DNA of 64,000 bases from Neptunomonas japonica DSM 18939 (GCF_000422765.1 NZ_KE383916.1:62001-126000), one strand, 5' to 3'. Counted from the stretch's first letter, positions 44,571 through 55,548 are shown. Notes: generated by a model not told the origin, from the letters alone. Translations and numbers: made by a program.

Positions 44571-46076
44571 ATGAATGCACCTTCTAAAATGAATGTACTG
44601 CTGGTCGATGATGATGATAAGCGTCGACAATCTGTCAGTACTATCTTCAGCTTTCTTGGCGTTAACCATCAAATGATGACTTTCGTTGAGTGGTTTCAGA
44701 ATAACCATGTTAGCTCTGATCTGAGCATGGCGTTTATTGGGCGTTGCTTATTACCGGTCTCGCTTGAAAAGCTAATAGCATCATTTCGTCATAACGATGC
44801 ACAGACATCATTGTGTCTTTTAGAACCGTGGGATGACATAGAGCAGTTAAGTGAGCGCTCTAAAGTTCAGTTGTTACGTGTTTTAGATGGCCCTTTGACT
44901 GAGCATGTTTTGACAGATCTCTTGCATGAAGCACAAGTGCTTAAGGGAGGGGATGAGGCTTTTGATCAATCTCTTTTCCCGCAGCTCATTGGGAAAAGTC
45001 AGCCAATGCAGAGCTTGAAGCAATCAATGATGCGTGTTGTTGATCGTGATGTGAATGTCATGGTCACGGGAGAGTCGGGCACAGGTAAAGAGTTAATCGC
45101 TCGCAGCTTGCATGATTATTCAAAAAGAGCGTCTGGGCCGTTTGTTCCGGTAAATTGCGGTGCCATTGCACCCGAATTGCTCGAAAGTGAGCTTTTCGGT
45201 CACGAGAAAGGCGCATATACAGGTGCGATTAGCGCGCGTGCTGGCCGGTTCGAAATGGCAGATGGTGGAACCCTGTTTTTGGATGAAATTGGCGATATGC
45301 CTTTAGCTATGCAAGTGAAGTTATTGCGCGTTTTACAGGAGCGGTGTTTTGAACGTGTAGGCGGCAGTAAAACCATAGAAGTTGATGTCCGTATTATCGC
45401 CGCCACACATAAAAACCTAGAGGAGATGATCCTCTGTGGTGATTTTCGTGAAGATTTGTATTATCGACTCAATGTCTACCCCATTGAAACTCCGCCGTTG
45501 CGTGAGAGAAAAGATGATGTAGTGATGTTGCTGCATACTTTGGCGCAACGAGCTGAGAAGCAGGGGCTGGGGCGTTTGCGCTTTCATATGTCTGCATTGG
45601 ACTCGTTGCAAAGGCACCCGTGGCCGGGGAATGTGCGTGAGCTTTCTAACTTAATAGAACGTCTTGCTATTATGCACCCTGATGGTGTTGTTGGTGTTTC
45701 AGAACTTCCTGCTAAATGCCGTCATATTTCTGAACCTGAACCGACTCGTTATCAAGCACAAAACCCTCTGCCTTTAGTCACGGGCGAAGCGAGCCCTATT
45801 AGTTTTGTGACTAATGATAACTTTATAGCTACTGAGAATACTGATGTTGTGGATGAAGCTCCCGTCTTTGCTATCACCTCCCCATCAATGGTTGTTCCTG
45901 CAGAAGGAATCGACCTTAAACAATATATTGAGTCGATAGAGAAAGCATTAATAGCAGATGCTTTAGATAGAACAGGTTTTGTTGTAGCGCGAGCCGCGGC
46001 TCTGTTAATGATAAGAAGAACAACGCTAGTAGAAAAAATGCGTAAGTTTGGTATTTTGCGGGTATCAGGTAAATGA
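44571..46076 (+). CDS. fleQ: Flagellar master regulator FleQ
   Basis: 501 residues. The N-terminal FleQ receiver-like domain lacks a phosphoacceptor Asp, as is normal for FleQ. The AAA+ domain has Walker A GESGTGKE and the sigma54 loop GAYTGA, and a Fis-type helix-turn-helix ends the protein. It activates sigma54 flagellar promoters and, in Pseudomonas, binds c-di-GMP. Its stop overlaps the fleS start by 4 nt (ATGA). Promoters fitting its role lie before flgB, flgF and fliE. Confidence 0.94.
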   Translation: MNAPSKMNVLLVDDDDKRRQSVSTIFSFLGVNHQMMTFVEWFQNNHVSSDLSMAFIGRCLLPVSLEKLIASFRHNDAQTSLCLLEPWDDIEQLSERSKVQLLRVLDGPLTEHVLTDLLHEAQVLKGGDEAFDQSLFPQLIGKSQPMQSLKQSMMRVVDRDVNVMVTGESGTGKELIARSLHDYSKRASGPFVPVNCGAIAPELLESELFGHEKGAYTGAISARAGRFEMADGGTLFLDEIGDMPLAMQVKLLRVLQERCFERVGGSKTIEVDVRIIAATHKNLEEMILCGDFREDLYYRLNVYPIETPPLRERKDDVVMLLHTLAQRAEKQGLGRLRFHMSALDSLQRHPWPGNVRELSNLIERLAIMHPDGVVGVSELPAKCRHISEPEPTRYQAQNPLPLVTGEASPISFVTNDNFIATENTDVVDEAPVFAITSPSMVVPAEGIDLKQYIESIEKALIADALDRTGFVVARAAALLMIRRTTLVEKMRKFGILRVSGK

Positions 46077-47155
46077 ATGAAATCGATCGTTTGAAGCAAG
46101 AGCTCGAAAACACTAAAGCTGAGCTAGAGAGCATAAAGCGCGTGCGAGATCGCGAAATGGCGCACGGTGACCTGCTTGCTGTTCGAATGCGTCAATTACT
46201 TGACCTATTACCTGCTGGTGTCATTTTGATTGATAATCAAGGATTAGTATCGGACTGCAACCCTGCTGCGGAGGACCTTTTAGGAACGCCTTTACTGGGT
46301 GAGCTTTGGATGCAGATTATTCAGCGCAGCTTTGCTCCTAAGAATGATGATGGTCATGAGATATCCTTGCGAGATGGTCGACGTGTCAGCCTTTTAACGA
46401 GAGCAATGAAGGATGAGCCGGGGCAGCTGGTTTTATTAACGGACCAGACAGGCACTAGGCTGCTGCAGTCGCGTTTGTCTCAATATCAACGACTCACTGA
46501 AATGGGACGTATGATGGCATCATTAGCCCATCAAGTAAGAACACCTCTGTCAGCAGCCCTTCTTTACACTAGTCACCTTAGTGCTGAGAGTATCACTGAT
46601 CAACAGCGTATTAAGTTCTCTTTAAAAGTTAAATCAAGGCTCTTGCATCTGGAGCATCAAGTGCAGGATATGCTGCTTTTTGCTAGAGGAGAAACCAAAT
46701 TAGATAATCGTGTTTCTAGCGAGGCACTGTTTCAAGCAATTGATGATGTGTTGGATGTGCCGCTGGCGCAATATGATGCAGACTGCGAACTGTCTAACAA
46801 TGCCAAAGGTTACTGGCTACAGTGCAATCAGGAAACGCTTATTGGTGCTATTCTAAATTTGGTTAACAATGCATTGCAGGCAGCAGGTAATGAGCATCCT
46901 CTGCTGATTGAGGCGCATATAGCAGAACAAAATATTAACATCAGTGTGATTGATAGGGGGCCGGGGATGGACCCTAACACTGTAGCGCAAGCGCTAGAGC
47001 CTTTTTTCACGACGAAGTCTCATGGAACAGGCCTTGGTCTTGCTGTCGCTCAGGTGGTTGCTAAGGCGCATCATGGTAGCTTTACGTTGGTGTCTCAGCC
47101 GGGCCAAGGTACGGTGGCTCAGTTCTGCTTGCCATTTATTCGGCAAGGCGTATAA
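46073..47155 (+). CDS. fleS: Flagellar sensor kinase FleS
   Basis: 360 residues, with no membrane spans. A coiled coil, a PAS domain (about 45-115), a HisKA domain with the phosphorylated His in SLAHQVRTPLSAAL (about 150), and a HATPase domain with the N, G1 (DRGPGMDP) and G2 (GTGLGL) boxes. Cytosolic partner of FleR in class III flagellar control. Translationally coupled to fleQ. Confidence 0.94.
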   Translation: MNEIDRLKQELENTKAELESIKRVRDREMAHGDLLAVRMRQLLDLLPAGVILIDNQGLVSDCNPAAEDLLGTPLLGELWMQIIQRSFAPKNDDGHEISLRDGRRVSLLTRAMKDEPGQLVLLTDQTGTRLLQSRLSQYQRLTEMGRMMASLAHQVRTPLSAALLYTSHLSAESITDQQRIKFSLKVKSRLLHLEHQVQDMLLFARGETKLDNRVSSEALFQAIDDVLDVPLAQYDADCELSNNAKGYWLQCNQETLIGAILNLVNNALQAAGNEHPLLIEAHIAEQNINISVIDRGPGMDPNTVAQALEPFFTTKSHGTGLGLAVAQVVAKAHHGSFTLVSQPGQGTVAQFCLPFIRQGV

Positions 47156-47206
47156 CCCAACCCATTTTCACATGTCGCTTGAATTTATAATAATTAGGAA
47201 GCAAAG

Positions 47207-48583
47207 ATGTCGCTAACGGTATTGGTTGTCGAGGACGATTTTGACTTGAGAGAAGCGCTGGTTGATACCCTCGAGCTCGCTGGAATAAACGCCGTTGAAG
47301 CTGAAGATGGTGAGTCCGCTATCTTGCGCTTAAAGAGCAATGCAATTGATATGGTTATCTCTGATGTCAATATGCCGGGTATCGATGGCCATGCTTTGCT
47401 TCAGTATGTGAAACAAAATTTACCAGGCATCCCTATGTTGTTAATGACAGCGTTTGGTCAAGTTGATAAAGCGGTTGATGCCATTCGTGAAGGCGCTGTT
47501 GACTATCTATTGAAACCTTTCGAGCCTGATGCGCTGATCAGCATTATTAATCAATATGCAGGCGGTGTTGCTAAGCCATCTTGTGAACCGGTGGCTGAAG
47601 AGGTATCAAGTCAGCAGTTATTGCAACTAGCGCGTCGTGTTGCCGATACTGCTTCCACTGTTCTTATTACTGGTGAGTCGGGTACCGGAAAAGAGGTTTT
47701 GGCGCGTTATATTCACGACCACTCGGAACGTTCTGATAAACCATTTATCGCTATTAATTGTGCAGCGATTCCGGAAAATATGCTCGAAGCTATGTTGTTT
47801 GGGCATGAAAAGGGTGCGTTTACCGGGGCGGTGGCAAGTCAGCCAGGAAAGTTTGAGCAAGCTAATGGCGGCACATTGCTGTTAGATGAAGTAACAGAAA
47901 TGGATCTGGGGTTACAGGCTAAATTACTTCGTGTTCTTCAGGAGCAAGAGGTTGAACGGGTAGGTGGACGCGCTGTAATCAAGCTCGATGTTCGTGTACT
48001 CGCAACAACAAATCGACAATTAGAAGCGGCTGTAGCTGAAGGTAAGTTTCGAGAAGACTTGTACTATCGTTTAAATGTCTTCCCATTACAGTGGCTGCCT
48101 TTGCGAGAACGCCGTGCTGATATTGTACCTTTGGCAAAAGGTTTATTTGAAAAACATTGCCAAAAGATGAAGCGCCCACCCATTTGCTTGAGTAATGAAA
48201 CACAAGTAGCGCTGTCTCAGCATTCGTGGCCAGGCAATGTCCGTGAGTTGGATAATGTTGTACAGCGAGCGCTCATTCTACAAGCAGGCAGTATTATTAC
48301 ACCATCAGATCTGCATATGGTCACTGGTGCTATATCCTTACAAGAAAACTTATCTTCTAGTCTTACTGGTGAGTTGGCTATTCAGGAAGAAGATGATTCA
48401 GGAAAATTGGGTAGTGATTTGCGTCAACATGAGTTCCAGTTAATTATTGATGCATTGAAAACATCGGGTGGAAGCCGAAAGGAAGCAGCAGAACGATTAG
48501 CGATTAGTCCTAGGACATTACGATACAAGCTGGCTAAGATTCGTGAATCTGGTTTGGATCTGGACAAGTTGTTGGCAAAGTGA
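47207..48583 (+). CDS. fleR: Flagellar sigma54 response regulator FleR
   Basis: 458 residues. A canonical receiver (VVEDDFD, phospho-Asp in ISDVNMPG, Lys in LLKPFEP), an AAA+ domain with GESGTGKE and GAFTGA, and a Fis-type helix-turn-helix (RKEAAERLAISPRTLRYK). Activates rod/hook operons with sigma54. In Pseudomonas fliE follows directly; here an acetate module of about 12 kb comes between. Confidence 0.95.
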   Translation: MSLTVLVVEDDFDLREALVDTLELAGINAVEAEDGESAILRLKSNAIDMVISDVNMPGIDGHALLQYVKQNLPGIPMLLMTAFGQVDKAVDAIREGAVDYLLKPFEPDALISIINQYAGGVAKPSCEPVAEEVSSQQLLQLARRVADTASTVLITGESGTGKEVLARYIHDHSERSDKPFIAINCAAIPENMLEAMLFGHEKGAFTGAVASQPGKFEQANGGTLLLDEVTEMDLGLQAKLLRVLQEQEVERVGGRAVIKLDVRVLATTNRQLEAAVAEGKFREDLYYRLNVFPLQWLPLRERRADIVPLAKGLFEKHCQKMKRPPICLSNETQVALSQHSWPGNVRELDNVVQRALILQAGSIITPSDLHMVTGAISLQENLSSSLTGELAIQEEDDSGKLGSDLRQHEFQLIIDALKTSGGSRKEAAERLAISPRTLRYKLAKIRESGLDLDKLLAK

Positions 48584-48633
48584 CTGGTGTGTCGCTATTG
48601 AAATAATTTATTAAATATCAGTATGTTATATTC

Positions 48634-48643
48634 TATTAAGACT
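48634..48643 (+). promoter_or_regulatory. Decamer shared with the DUF4212/actP upstream region
   Basis: TATTAAGACT lies 160 bp before the acs start and recurs 158 bp before the DUF4212 gene. It may belong to a CrbR operator. The 219-bp gap also has GTCTAAATAGAC, a small inverted repeat at about 48653-48664. Confidence 0.4.
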
Positions 48644-48802
48644 ATTGAACGAGTCTAAATAGACCAATGTCTAATTCAGGATTAAGCTCGTGGTTGGGTA
48701 TAAATCTAGACTCTAATTCCGTATGTCGAACCCTTAGAGAATTATAATAAATGGGTAGATAGACGAATATATAATTAAAACAAGCAAGCTAAGGGCATCA
48801 CC

Positions 48803-50752
48803 ATGAGCGAAAAGGTATATCCAGTCAGTCCAGAAGTGGCGGCACAGGCACATATTGATAATGCAAAATATGAAGCTATGTATGAGCAGTCTATCAATGA
48901 CCCGGATACATTTTGGGGCGAAGAAGGGAAGCGTCTTGATTGGTTCAAGCCATACACTAAAGTTAAAAACACCACTTTTGATCCGCACAACGTTGATATT
49001 CGTTGGTTTGAAGATGGTACCTTGAATGCTTCTTATAACTGCTTAGACCGTCATCTTGAAACGCGTGGTGATCAAGTCGCTATTATTTGGGAAGGTGACG
49101 ACCCAAGTGAATCTGAAAATATTACATACCGAGACCTCTATGAGCGTGTTTGCCGCTTTTCTAATGCACTAAAAAATCAGGGCGTTGAAAAAGGTGATGT
49201 TGTCACTCTATACATGCCAATGATCCCTGAAGCGGCTATCGCTATGTTGGCTTGTACACGTATTGGTGCTGTTCACTCTATCGTTTTTGGTGGTTTCTCA
49301 CCTGAAGCTTTGGCTGCTCGTATTGAAGGCGCTAATTCAAAAGTAGTGGTAACGTCCAACTACTCATTGCGCGGTGGCAAGGTTGTCCCATTAAAAGCTA
49401 ACGTAGATAAAGCCTTAGAGCACCCAGCTGCAGCGGCGCTTGTTGAAAGTGTTATTGTTGTTAAGCGTGTAGATCAAGATGTTGCTTGGAACGAAAAAGT
49501 TGATGTGTGGTACGAAGGGCTTGTTGCTGCAGCGTCTGCAGAGTGTGCTCCAGAAGAGATGGAAGCGGAAGCGCCGATGTTTATTCTTTACACCTCAGGC
49601 TCAACAGGTGCACCTAAAGGTTTGAAGCATACGACTGGCGGATACATGGTCTATGCAGCCATGACGCACGAATATGCTTTTGATTATAAAGACGGTGACA
49701 TCTACTGGTGTACTGCTGATGTTGGTTGGGTAACAGGTCATAGCTATATCGTTTACGGGCCGTTAGCAAATGGCGGTACTTCTTTGATGTTTGAAGGTGT
49801 TCCTAACTATCCTGATAACAGCCGTTTTGGTCGTGTTATTGAGAAGCATAAAGTAAACCAGTTATACACAGCTCCAACGGCTATTCGCTCATTGATGCAA
49901 CAAGGCGAAGATGTTCTGGGTGATTCAGACCTGTCTAGCTTGCGTATTCTTGGATCGGTTGGTGAGCCAATTAACCCAGAGGCATGGAACTGGTACCACC
50001 GTATCGTTGGGCAAGGTCGTTGCCCAATCGTTGATACTTGGTGGCAGACAGAAACTGGTGGCATGATGATTCTTCCTCTGCCAGGTGCTACAGCACTTAA
50101 GCCTGGTTCTGCAACACGTCCTTTCTTTGGTGTGCAGCCTGCTCTGCTTGATGCAGATGGTAATGAGCTGGAAGGTGCGGTTGATGGAAACCTAGTGCTT
50201 AAGGATTCTTGGCCTGGTCAGAGCCGCTCGATCTGGGGTGATCATGAGCGCTTTATTCAGACGTACTTCTCGACCTATAAAGGTGTTTATACCACTGGAG
50301 ATGGCGCGCGACGTGATGAAGATGGTTACTACTGGATTACGGGTCGTGTTGATGATGTTATCAACGTATCAGGCCACCGTATGGGTACTGCTGAGGTTGA
50401 GTCTGCACTAGTAGCGCATCCTGCAGTTGCTGAGGCGGCGGTAGTTGGTTATCCGCATGAACTTAAGGGGCAGGGTATATATGTTTATGTAACCTTGCAG
50501 TCTGGCTATGAGCAATCAGATGAATTGATGAAAGAGCTTCGTTTGCACGTTCGTAAAGAGATTGGACCAATAGCTTCACCTGATTTGATTCAATTTTCAC
50601 CAGGTATGCCTAAAACTCGATCAGGTAAGATTATGCGTCGTATCTTGCGTAAAATTGCTGAAGACGATTTCGATGCTTTGGGTGATACCTCCACTTTGTC
50701 AGACCCAACTGTTGTTGATGATCTGATCGAAAACCGAATGAACCGTAAATAA
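48803..50752 (+). CDS. acs: Acetyl-CoA synthetase
   Basis: 649 residues (E. coli Acs 652). AMP-forming ligase with phosphate-binding loop [11 protein letters not shown] and the C-terminal [11 protein letters not shown] motif, whose Lys is the acylation-controlled catalytic residue. It turns acetate, ATP and CoA into acetyl-CoA. CrbS/CrbR-like regulator genes and an ActP-like symporter gene follow, forming an acetate-scavenging module. A terminator lies downstream. Confidence 0.97.
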   Translation: MSEKVYPVSPEVAAQAHIDNAKYEAMYEQSINDPDTFWGEEGKRLDWFKPYTKVKNTTFDPHNVDIRWFEDGTLNASYNCLDRHLETRGDQVAIIWEGDDPSESENITYRDLYERVCRFSNALKNQGVEKGDVVTLYMPMIPEAAIAMLACTRIGAVHSIVFGGFSPEALAARIEGANSKVVVTSNYSLRGGKVVPLKANVDKALEHPAAAALVESVIVVKRVDQDVAWNEKVDVWYEGLVAAASAECAPEEMEAEAPMFILYTSGSTGAPKGLKHTTGGYMVYAAMTHEYAFDYKDGDIYWCTADVGWVTGHSYIVYGPLANGGTSLMFEGVPNYPDNSRFGRVIEKHKVNQLYTAPTAIRSLMQQGEDVLGDSDLSSLRILGSVGEPINPEAWNWYHRIVGQGRCPIVDTWWQTETGGMMILPLPGATALKPGSATRPFFGVQPALLDADGNELEGAVDGNLVLKDSWPGQSRSIWGDHERFIQTYFSTYKGVYTTGDGARRDEDGYYWITGRVDDVINVSGHRMGTAEVESALVAHPAVAEAAVVGYPHELKGQGIYVYVTLQSGYEQSDELMKELRLHVRKEIGPIASPDLIQFSPGMPKTRSGKIMRRILRKIAEDDFDALGDTSTLSDPTVVDDLIENRMNRK

Positions 50753-50784
50753 GGTTGTTTCTTAATTACGTGTTAATTTAGTGA

Positions 50785-50821
50785 AAACTCCCTCTTCAGT
50801 TGATCTGTAGGGGGAGTTTTT
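50785..50821 (+). terminator. Terminator after acs
   Basis: AAACTCCC pairs with GGGGAGTTT around a long loop of about 18 nt, followed by T. Confidence 0.8.
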
Positions 50822-50900
50822 CGTTTATAGATGTTATTATTCACGCTATATAAGATTGAATAATATGGATTTGGACACGTCTGTGTCCGGGGGATAAAGC

Positions 50901-51569
50901 ATGCAGCTAGCCAGTAAAATCATTATTGCAGATGACCATCCGTTGTTTCGTGCGGCATTACGCCAGGCTGTAACTCAGGCGATTGAGGGTGTTGAAATTG
51001 TAGAAGCCGACTCACTGGCGGCGGTGCAAGAAGCTGTTGTTCAGCACAGTGATGCAGATTTGGTGCTACTCGATCTTCATATGCCGGGTACCCATGGGTT
51101 TACTGGCTTGGTATTTTTGCGAGGGCAAAACCCAGGTATGCCAGTTGTAGTTGTTTCAGGAAGTGAAGAGGTTAGTGTTTTAAGGCGTGCTATGGACTAT
51201 GGTGCTTCTGGCTTTATTCCCAAATCAGCTCCGCTTGAAACTATCTCAGAAGCGATAGTTGCCGTTCTTAAGGGTGAAGAATGGTTGCCGCGTGATATTA
51301 CAGAGAACGGCACTGTTGATGTTAGTGAGGAAGAGCGTAAGTTTGCAGCGGCTTTGGTTTCGTTAACGCCGCAACAGTTTAGAGTGTTGACCATGCTGAC
51401 AGAGGGTTTGCTTAATAAGCAGATTGCTTATGAGCTAAACGTATCAGAAGCAACCATTAAGGCGCATGTTACCGCTATTTTACGTAAACTGCGTGTGCAT
51501 AGCCGTACACAGGCTGTTATTGCTGCCCAACGTTTGAGTGTTGATCCTGCACGCACAGAAATGGAATAG
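50901..51569 (+). CDS. crbR: LuxR-family response regulator, CrbR/ErdR-like
   Basis: 222 residues. The receiver has IADDHPLF, phospho-Asp in LLDLHMPG and Lys in IPKSAP; the C-terminal LuxR helix-turn-helix has LTPQQFRVLTMLTEGLLNKQ and VSEATIKAHVTAIL. In Vibrio and Pseudomonas CrbR (ErdR, AgmR-like) activates acs as part of the acetate switch. Placement between acs and the CrbS-like kinase supports this identity. Confidence 0.9.
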   Translation: MQLASKIIIADDHPLFRAALRQAVTQAIEGVEIVEADSLAAVQEAVVQHSDADLVLLDLHMPGTHGFTGLVFLRGQNPGMPVVVVSGSEEVSVLRRAMDYGASGFIPKSAPLETISEAIVAVLKGEEWLPRDITENGTVDVSEEERKFAAALVSLTPQQFRVLTMLTEGLLNKQIAYELNVSEATIKAHVTAILRKLRVHSRTQAVIAAQRLSVDPARTEME

Positions 51570-51590
51570 TATTTAAATTCGAAAAAACGA

Positions 51591-51614
51591 AGCACCCTAT
51601 TGGGTGCTTTTTTT
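51591..51614. terminator. Bidirectional terminator between crbR and crbS
   Basis: AGCACCC (51591-51597) pairs with GGGTGCT (51602-51608), with A-rich sequence on the left and T run on the right. It serves both convergent genes. Confidence 0.9.
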
Positions 51615-54600
51615 ATGCCGATTTGCTGGCTGAGACAAGCTTGTTAATCATGGCACGTAATGCCGCCGGCTTAATCGGTTTTGTCAGTAGTTGGGCGCCA
51701 AAGTTACTAATCTCCTCTTTCACTTCATCTGTACGGTCTGCTGTAATGACAAGAGCAGGGATTTCTTTCCCCCATATCGTATAAAGCTCATTGAGAGCCA
51801 TGATACCTGTGTCTAGTTCATTTAAATGGTAGTCCACAAGAGTAATGTCGGGAAGAGGTGTTTCTTCGCTGTTGTATAAGCTGGCTGCTGCCTCGATCGA
51901 TGCTGCCGTATAAGTTTCACAGCCCCATCCTTGCAGTAGCGCTGACATGCCTTCCAGTATTTTAGGTTCATTATCAATAATGAGTGCGGTTGTACCATTA
52001 AGCGTTTTACTTCTTATCCAGCCGCGTTGCTCTGGTTTGGATTGTACTTCTTTAGCTGGGTCGCCCAGAGGTATTGTTATGCTGAAAACAGTTCCTTGGC
52101 CAGGCCAGGAGCGCACATTAATCTTATGTTTTAACATTTTGGCGATACGGTCAGTGATGGCTAACCCTAAACCAAGTCCTTGTACCTTGGAATGCTTAGG
52201 GTTATTGATGCGTTTAAACTCTTCAAATACCTCATGAAGCTTTTCTTTAGGTATGCCAACACCGGTATCCCACACTTCAATACGTAGCTGTTGTCCTATA
52301 CGTCGACACCCTAAAAGTACTTTGCCGTCTTGTGTATAACGCAGAGCATTTGATAGGAAGTTTTGCAGAATTCTTCTTAGTAATTTTTGGTCAGAAGCAA
52401 CGATTTGGTAGCAATGAACGTAGCGAAAAGCTAAGGCTTTTTCTTGTGTGAGAGCAGCAAATTCTGTGCTTAAGTTGCTAAAGAGCGAGTCTAATGAAAA
52501 GTGTGTGATGACTGGTTCAAGAGCACCTGCATCCAGTTTTGATATGTCCAAAATAGTAGTGATAAGCTCTTCAGCCGCTTTCAGGGAGCCGTCTAGGTTG
52601 TCTACTAGCTGTGTTGTGCTTGGAGATGAATGACTTTGCTGGGCTAAAGCCGAAGTGAACAGTCTAGCTGCATTTAATGGCTGTAGTAGATCATGGCTTG
52701 CGGCAGCTAGGAACCGGGTTTTACCTAGGTTAGCGGCTTCGGCGTCGCTTTTTGCTTGGCGTAATTCATCTTCCATTAGTGCTCGAATGGTGTTTTCTTT
52801 GCGTAGTTCTTTGTTTACAACCGAGAGGGCGTGGGTTCGCTCTTTGACACGCTGTTCAAGTGTCTCATTGGTTATTTGTAAGGCAATTTCTGCATCGCGA
52901 CGTTCAGTAATATCTTGATAGAGAGTGAAATAACCTAGTACATCGCCATATTCCCCTACATGAGGGATGTAAGTAACTTCAGCAAAGCGTTTAGCGCTAT
53001 TTTGTGAGGGGAGGTCTGTTTCAAATTTTTGCCGGTTGCCATTTAGAGCTTGTTGGATGAAGTCTTTTCTTTTTGCATACTCGGTTGCATCAAGTATTTT
53101 GTAAGCAGGCATGCCAATCATTGTGTCGTGTTCCATGCCAAATGCTTCAGCGTAGGCTTTGTTGACAAAAAGATAGCGTCGCTCTGTATCTAGGTAGGCG
53201 ATTAATACCGGGACATTGTCAGTGTATATTCTAATATTGTGTTCACTCTCACGCAGTGCTTCTTCAATTCGCTTGTGTTGAGTGATGTCCATGTAGGTAT
53301 TTACGTATCCTCCGTTGGGAGTTGGGTTGTCGCGTACTTCAAGAACAGTTCCATCAGGTCGGTATCTTTCGTAACGGTGCGGGCGGCCTGATTTGATGCT
53401 ATCAAGTCGTTTATTAATCTGCTCTTCTATGTTTCCAGGCCCGTACTCTCCTTTGAGAGCGTTGTATCGGAATATCTCTTCGATGGAGCGCCCCACACAA
53501 ATTAGCCCCTCAGGGTAGTTAAACATTTGTAAATAGGGGCGATTCCATGCGACTAGCCTGAGTTGCTGGTCGACTACGCTAATTCCCAGGCCTATGTTTT
53601 CAATGGTTGACTGCAGTAGTGAACGGTTGAACCTCAATGCTTGGGATGCTTCATCGACGATGGAAACAACATCACCTATCTGCATGTCTTTTCCGCGAAG
53701 CGTAGATGCAATGACTATGCGGGCCGAAGATGCACCTATTACACCCGCTAAAAGGCGTTCGGTGAAATTGTTGAGTTCCGGGGTTGCTTTATCGCCAGAC
53801 TGCGGTGGGTCTTCGTTGCGTTGTAAGGCATAGCCGGTGAAAGCGTGCTGAGTACGGCTTAGGCCAAGAAAACGTTCAGTCAGCATTTGTAAATCACCGA
53901 CAGTTACTGTGCTGTGTTGGCGAGAGGGAGTCGTTAGGTCTTTATTGTAAACATCAACAAAGGCGCTGGCTTGAATGCGGTCTGTAAGTCTCTGTGAGGT
54001 GTATTGAGATACGATAACGTACAGAGTGATATTGGTGAGGAGACTCCATAGTACCCCGTGTGTGAGCGGGTCTAGATTGTTTATGCCAAATAGAGCAGTA
54101 GGTGTGAGTATAAGGTAATCAAATAAACCATTTTGTAAAAAATGAGGTGAAATAATATTGGCGTTGATCAGGGTCGGGATGACTAATGTATAAATCCATA
54201 AGAGAAGTCCTGCCGTCATTCCGGCAAGAGCACCTTGGCGTGAGCCCTTTTTCCAGAAAATTCCTCCAAGTAAAGATGGCATAAATTGTGCTATCGCTAC
54301 AAACGCTAGCAGTCCGAAGGAAGACAGTGGGCCTTGGTTGCCAAGAATTCGATAATAGAAATATGCCATCAGTAATAATGTGATGATAGTTAGGCGTCTA
54401 ACTTTTAATAGAAGGGTGCCTAAGTCGTTGCTCTGTGAGAGTTTTAGTCTAGATATTCTGAAGAGCAAAGGCATTATTATATCGTTGCATACCATGGTAG
54501 ATAGCGTAAGGCTTGCAACAATTACCATGCTGGTGGCCGCTGACAGGCCGCCTATAAAGGCGAAGGTGGCTAGTTGTTTATTTCCTAACTCGAAAGGCAG

Positions 54601-55548
54601 CATTAAAACAAAGGTATCAGCATCAATTATTTCGCCTTGGAAGAAAATATTTCCTGCAGTGGCGATGGGTAAAACGAAGATGCTCAAAAGCAGCATGTAA
54701 AACGGGAAGAGCCAGCGTGCAATGCGTAGGTTTTTAATGTCTGTGTTTTCAACAATGGTCACATGGAACTGACGTGGAAGACAAAGTACTGCGCAGCTAG
54801 CAAGTATTATTTCCGTCAAAAAACTGCCACTTAAATAATTGTGGTATCTGTTGTCTGTTTGAAGTTTCAAACTAACGTTGTGCAAGGTGTCTAAAAGGCC
54901 GTCAAATATCTGCCCTGAGATGAAAACACCGACGGCGATAAATGCCGTGAGTTTAACAATTGACTCAAAAGCAACAGCGAGAACAATGCCTTCGTGATGT
55001 TCTGTTGCGTCTATATGGCGAGTTCCAAAAAGAATGGCGAATATAGCCATTAATATGGCAACAAAGAGAGCGGTGTCGCTGCCTTTGCTTAGAGCTTCTG
55101 TTGTACCAGGGGCTAAGGCATTATAGCTGATGGCAACAGCTTTAAGCTGCATAGCAATGTAAGGAATGGTGCCCAGTACGGCGATTATTGTTACCAAGAC
55201 AGCAAGTGATTGGCTTTTGCCATAACGCGATGAGATGAAATCAGAAATAGTAGTGATGTTTTGCTGTTTGCTGATCAGCATCATTTTTTCTATAACGCGC
55301 CAACCAAAGATGAAAACAAGCAGAGGGCCTAGATAAGTGGCTAAAAATTCCCAGCCTGAACTAGAGGCGCGACCTACCGAGCCGTAAAATGTCCATGATG
55401 AACAATAAACCGCTAAAGAAAGTGAATAGATTATGGGGTTGTTTGCGTAAGACTTGCCGCGATTGGTTTTGTCTCCGTAGTAGGCGATGCTAAATAGCAA
55501 CCCGACGTATAGGAGCGAAATAAGAATAATGGACCAACCTGAAAGCAT
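51613..55548 (-). CDS. crbS: Solute-symporter/hybrid histidine kinase, CrbS-like
   Basis: 1311 residues. The N-terminal sodium:solute symporter (SLC5-like) domain with about 13 spans (1-510) is followed by PAS domains (about 650-760 and 770-890), a coiled coil, HisKA with SHDLLQPLNAARLF (about 945), HATPase (about 1040-1155) and a C-terminal receiver with Asp in LVDYHL. Such transporter-kinase fusions sense or take up a small acid; CrbS of Vibrio controls acs with CrbR. Divergent from the DUF4212/ActP-like pair. Identity as CrbS is based on layout and neighbours. Confidence 0.9.
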   Translation of the reverse strand: MLSGWSIILISLLYVGLLFSIAYYGDKTNRGKSYANNPIIYSLSLAVYCSSWTFYGSVGRASSSGWEFLATYLGPLLVFIFGWRVIEKMMLISKQQNITTISDFISSRYGKSQSLAVLVTIIAVLGTIPYIAMQLKAVAISYNALAPGTTEALSKGSDTALFVAILMAIFAILFGTRHIDATEHHEGIVLAVAFESIVKLTAFIAVGVFISGQIFDGLLDTLHNVSLKLQTDNRYHNYLSGSFLTEIILASCAVLCLPRQFHVTIVENTDIKNLRIARWLFPFYMLLLSIFVLPIATAGNIFFQGEIIDADTFVLMLPFELGNKQLATFAFIGGLSAATSMVIVASLTLSTMVCNDIIMPLLFRISRLKLSQSNDLGTLLLKVRRLTIITLLLMAYFYYRILGNQGPLSSFGLLAFVAIAQFMPSLLGGIFWKKGSRQGALAGMTAGLLLWIYTLVIPTLINANIISPHFLQNGLFDYLILTPTALFGINNLDPLTHGVLWSLLTNITLYVIVSQYTSQRLTDRIQASAFVDVYNKDLTTPSRQHSTVTVGDLQMLTERFLGLSRTQHAFTGYALQRNEDPPQSGDKATPELNNFTERLLAGVIGASSARIVIASTLRGKDMQIGDVVSIVDEASQALRFNRSLLQSTIENIGLGISVVDQQLRLVAWNRPYLQMFNYPEGLICVGRSIEEIFRYNALKGEYGPGNIEEQINKRLDSIKSGRPHRYERYRPDGTVLEVRDNPTPNGGYVNTYMDITQHKRIEEALRESEHNIRIYTDNVPVLIAYLDTERRYLFVNKAYAEAFGMEHDTMIGMPAYKILDATEYAKRKDFIQQALNGNRQKFETDLPSQNSAKRFAEVTYIPHVGEYGDVLGYFTLYQDITERRDAEIALQITNETLEQRVKERTHALSVVNKELRKENTIRALMEDELRQAKSDAEAANLGKTRFLAAASHDLLQPLNAARLFTSALAQQSHSSPSTTQLVDNLDGSLKAAEELITTILDISKLDAGALEPVITHFSLDSLFSNLSTEFAALTQEKALAFRYVHCYQIVASDQKLLRRILQNFLSNALRYTQDGKVLLGCRRIGQQLRIEVWDTGVGIPKEKLHEVFEEFKRINNPKHSKVQGLGLGLAITDRIAKMLKHKINVRSWPGQGTVFSITIPLGDPAKEVQSKPEQRGWIRSKTLNGTTALIIDNEPKILEGMSALLQGWGCETYTAASIEAAASLYNSEETPLPDITLVDYHLNELDTGIMALNELYTIWGKEIPALVITADRTDEVKEEISNFGAQLLTKPIKPAALRAMINKLVSASKSA

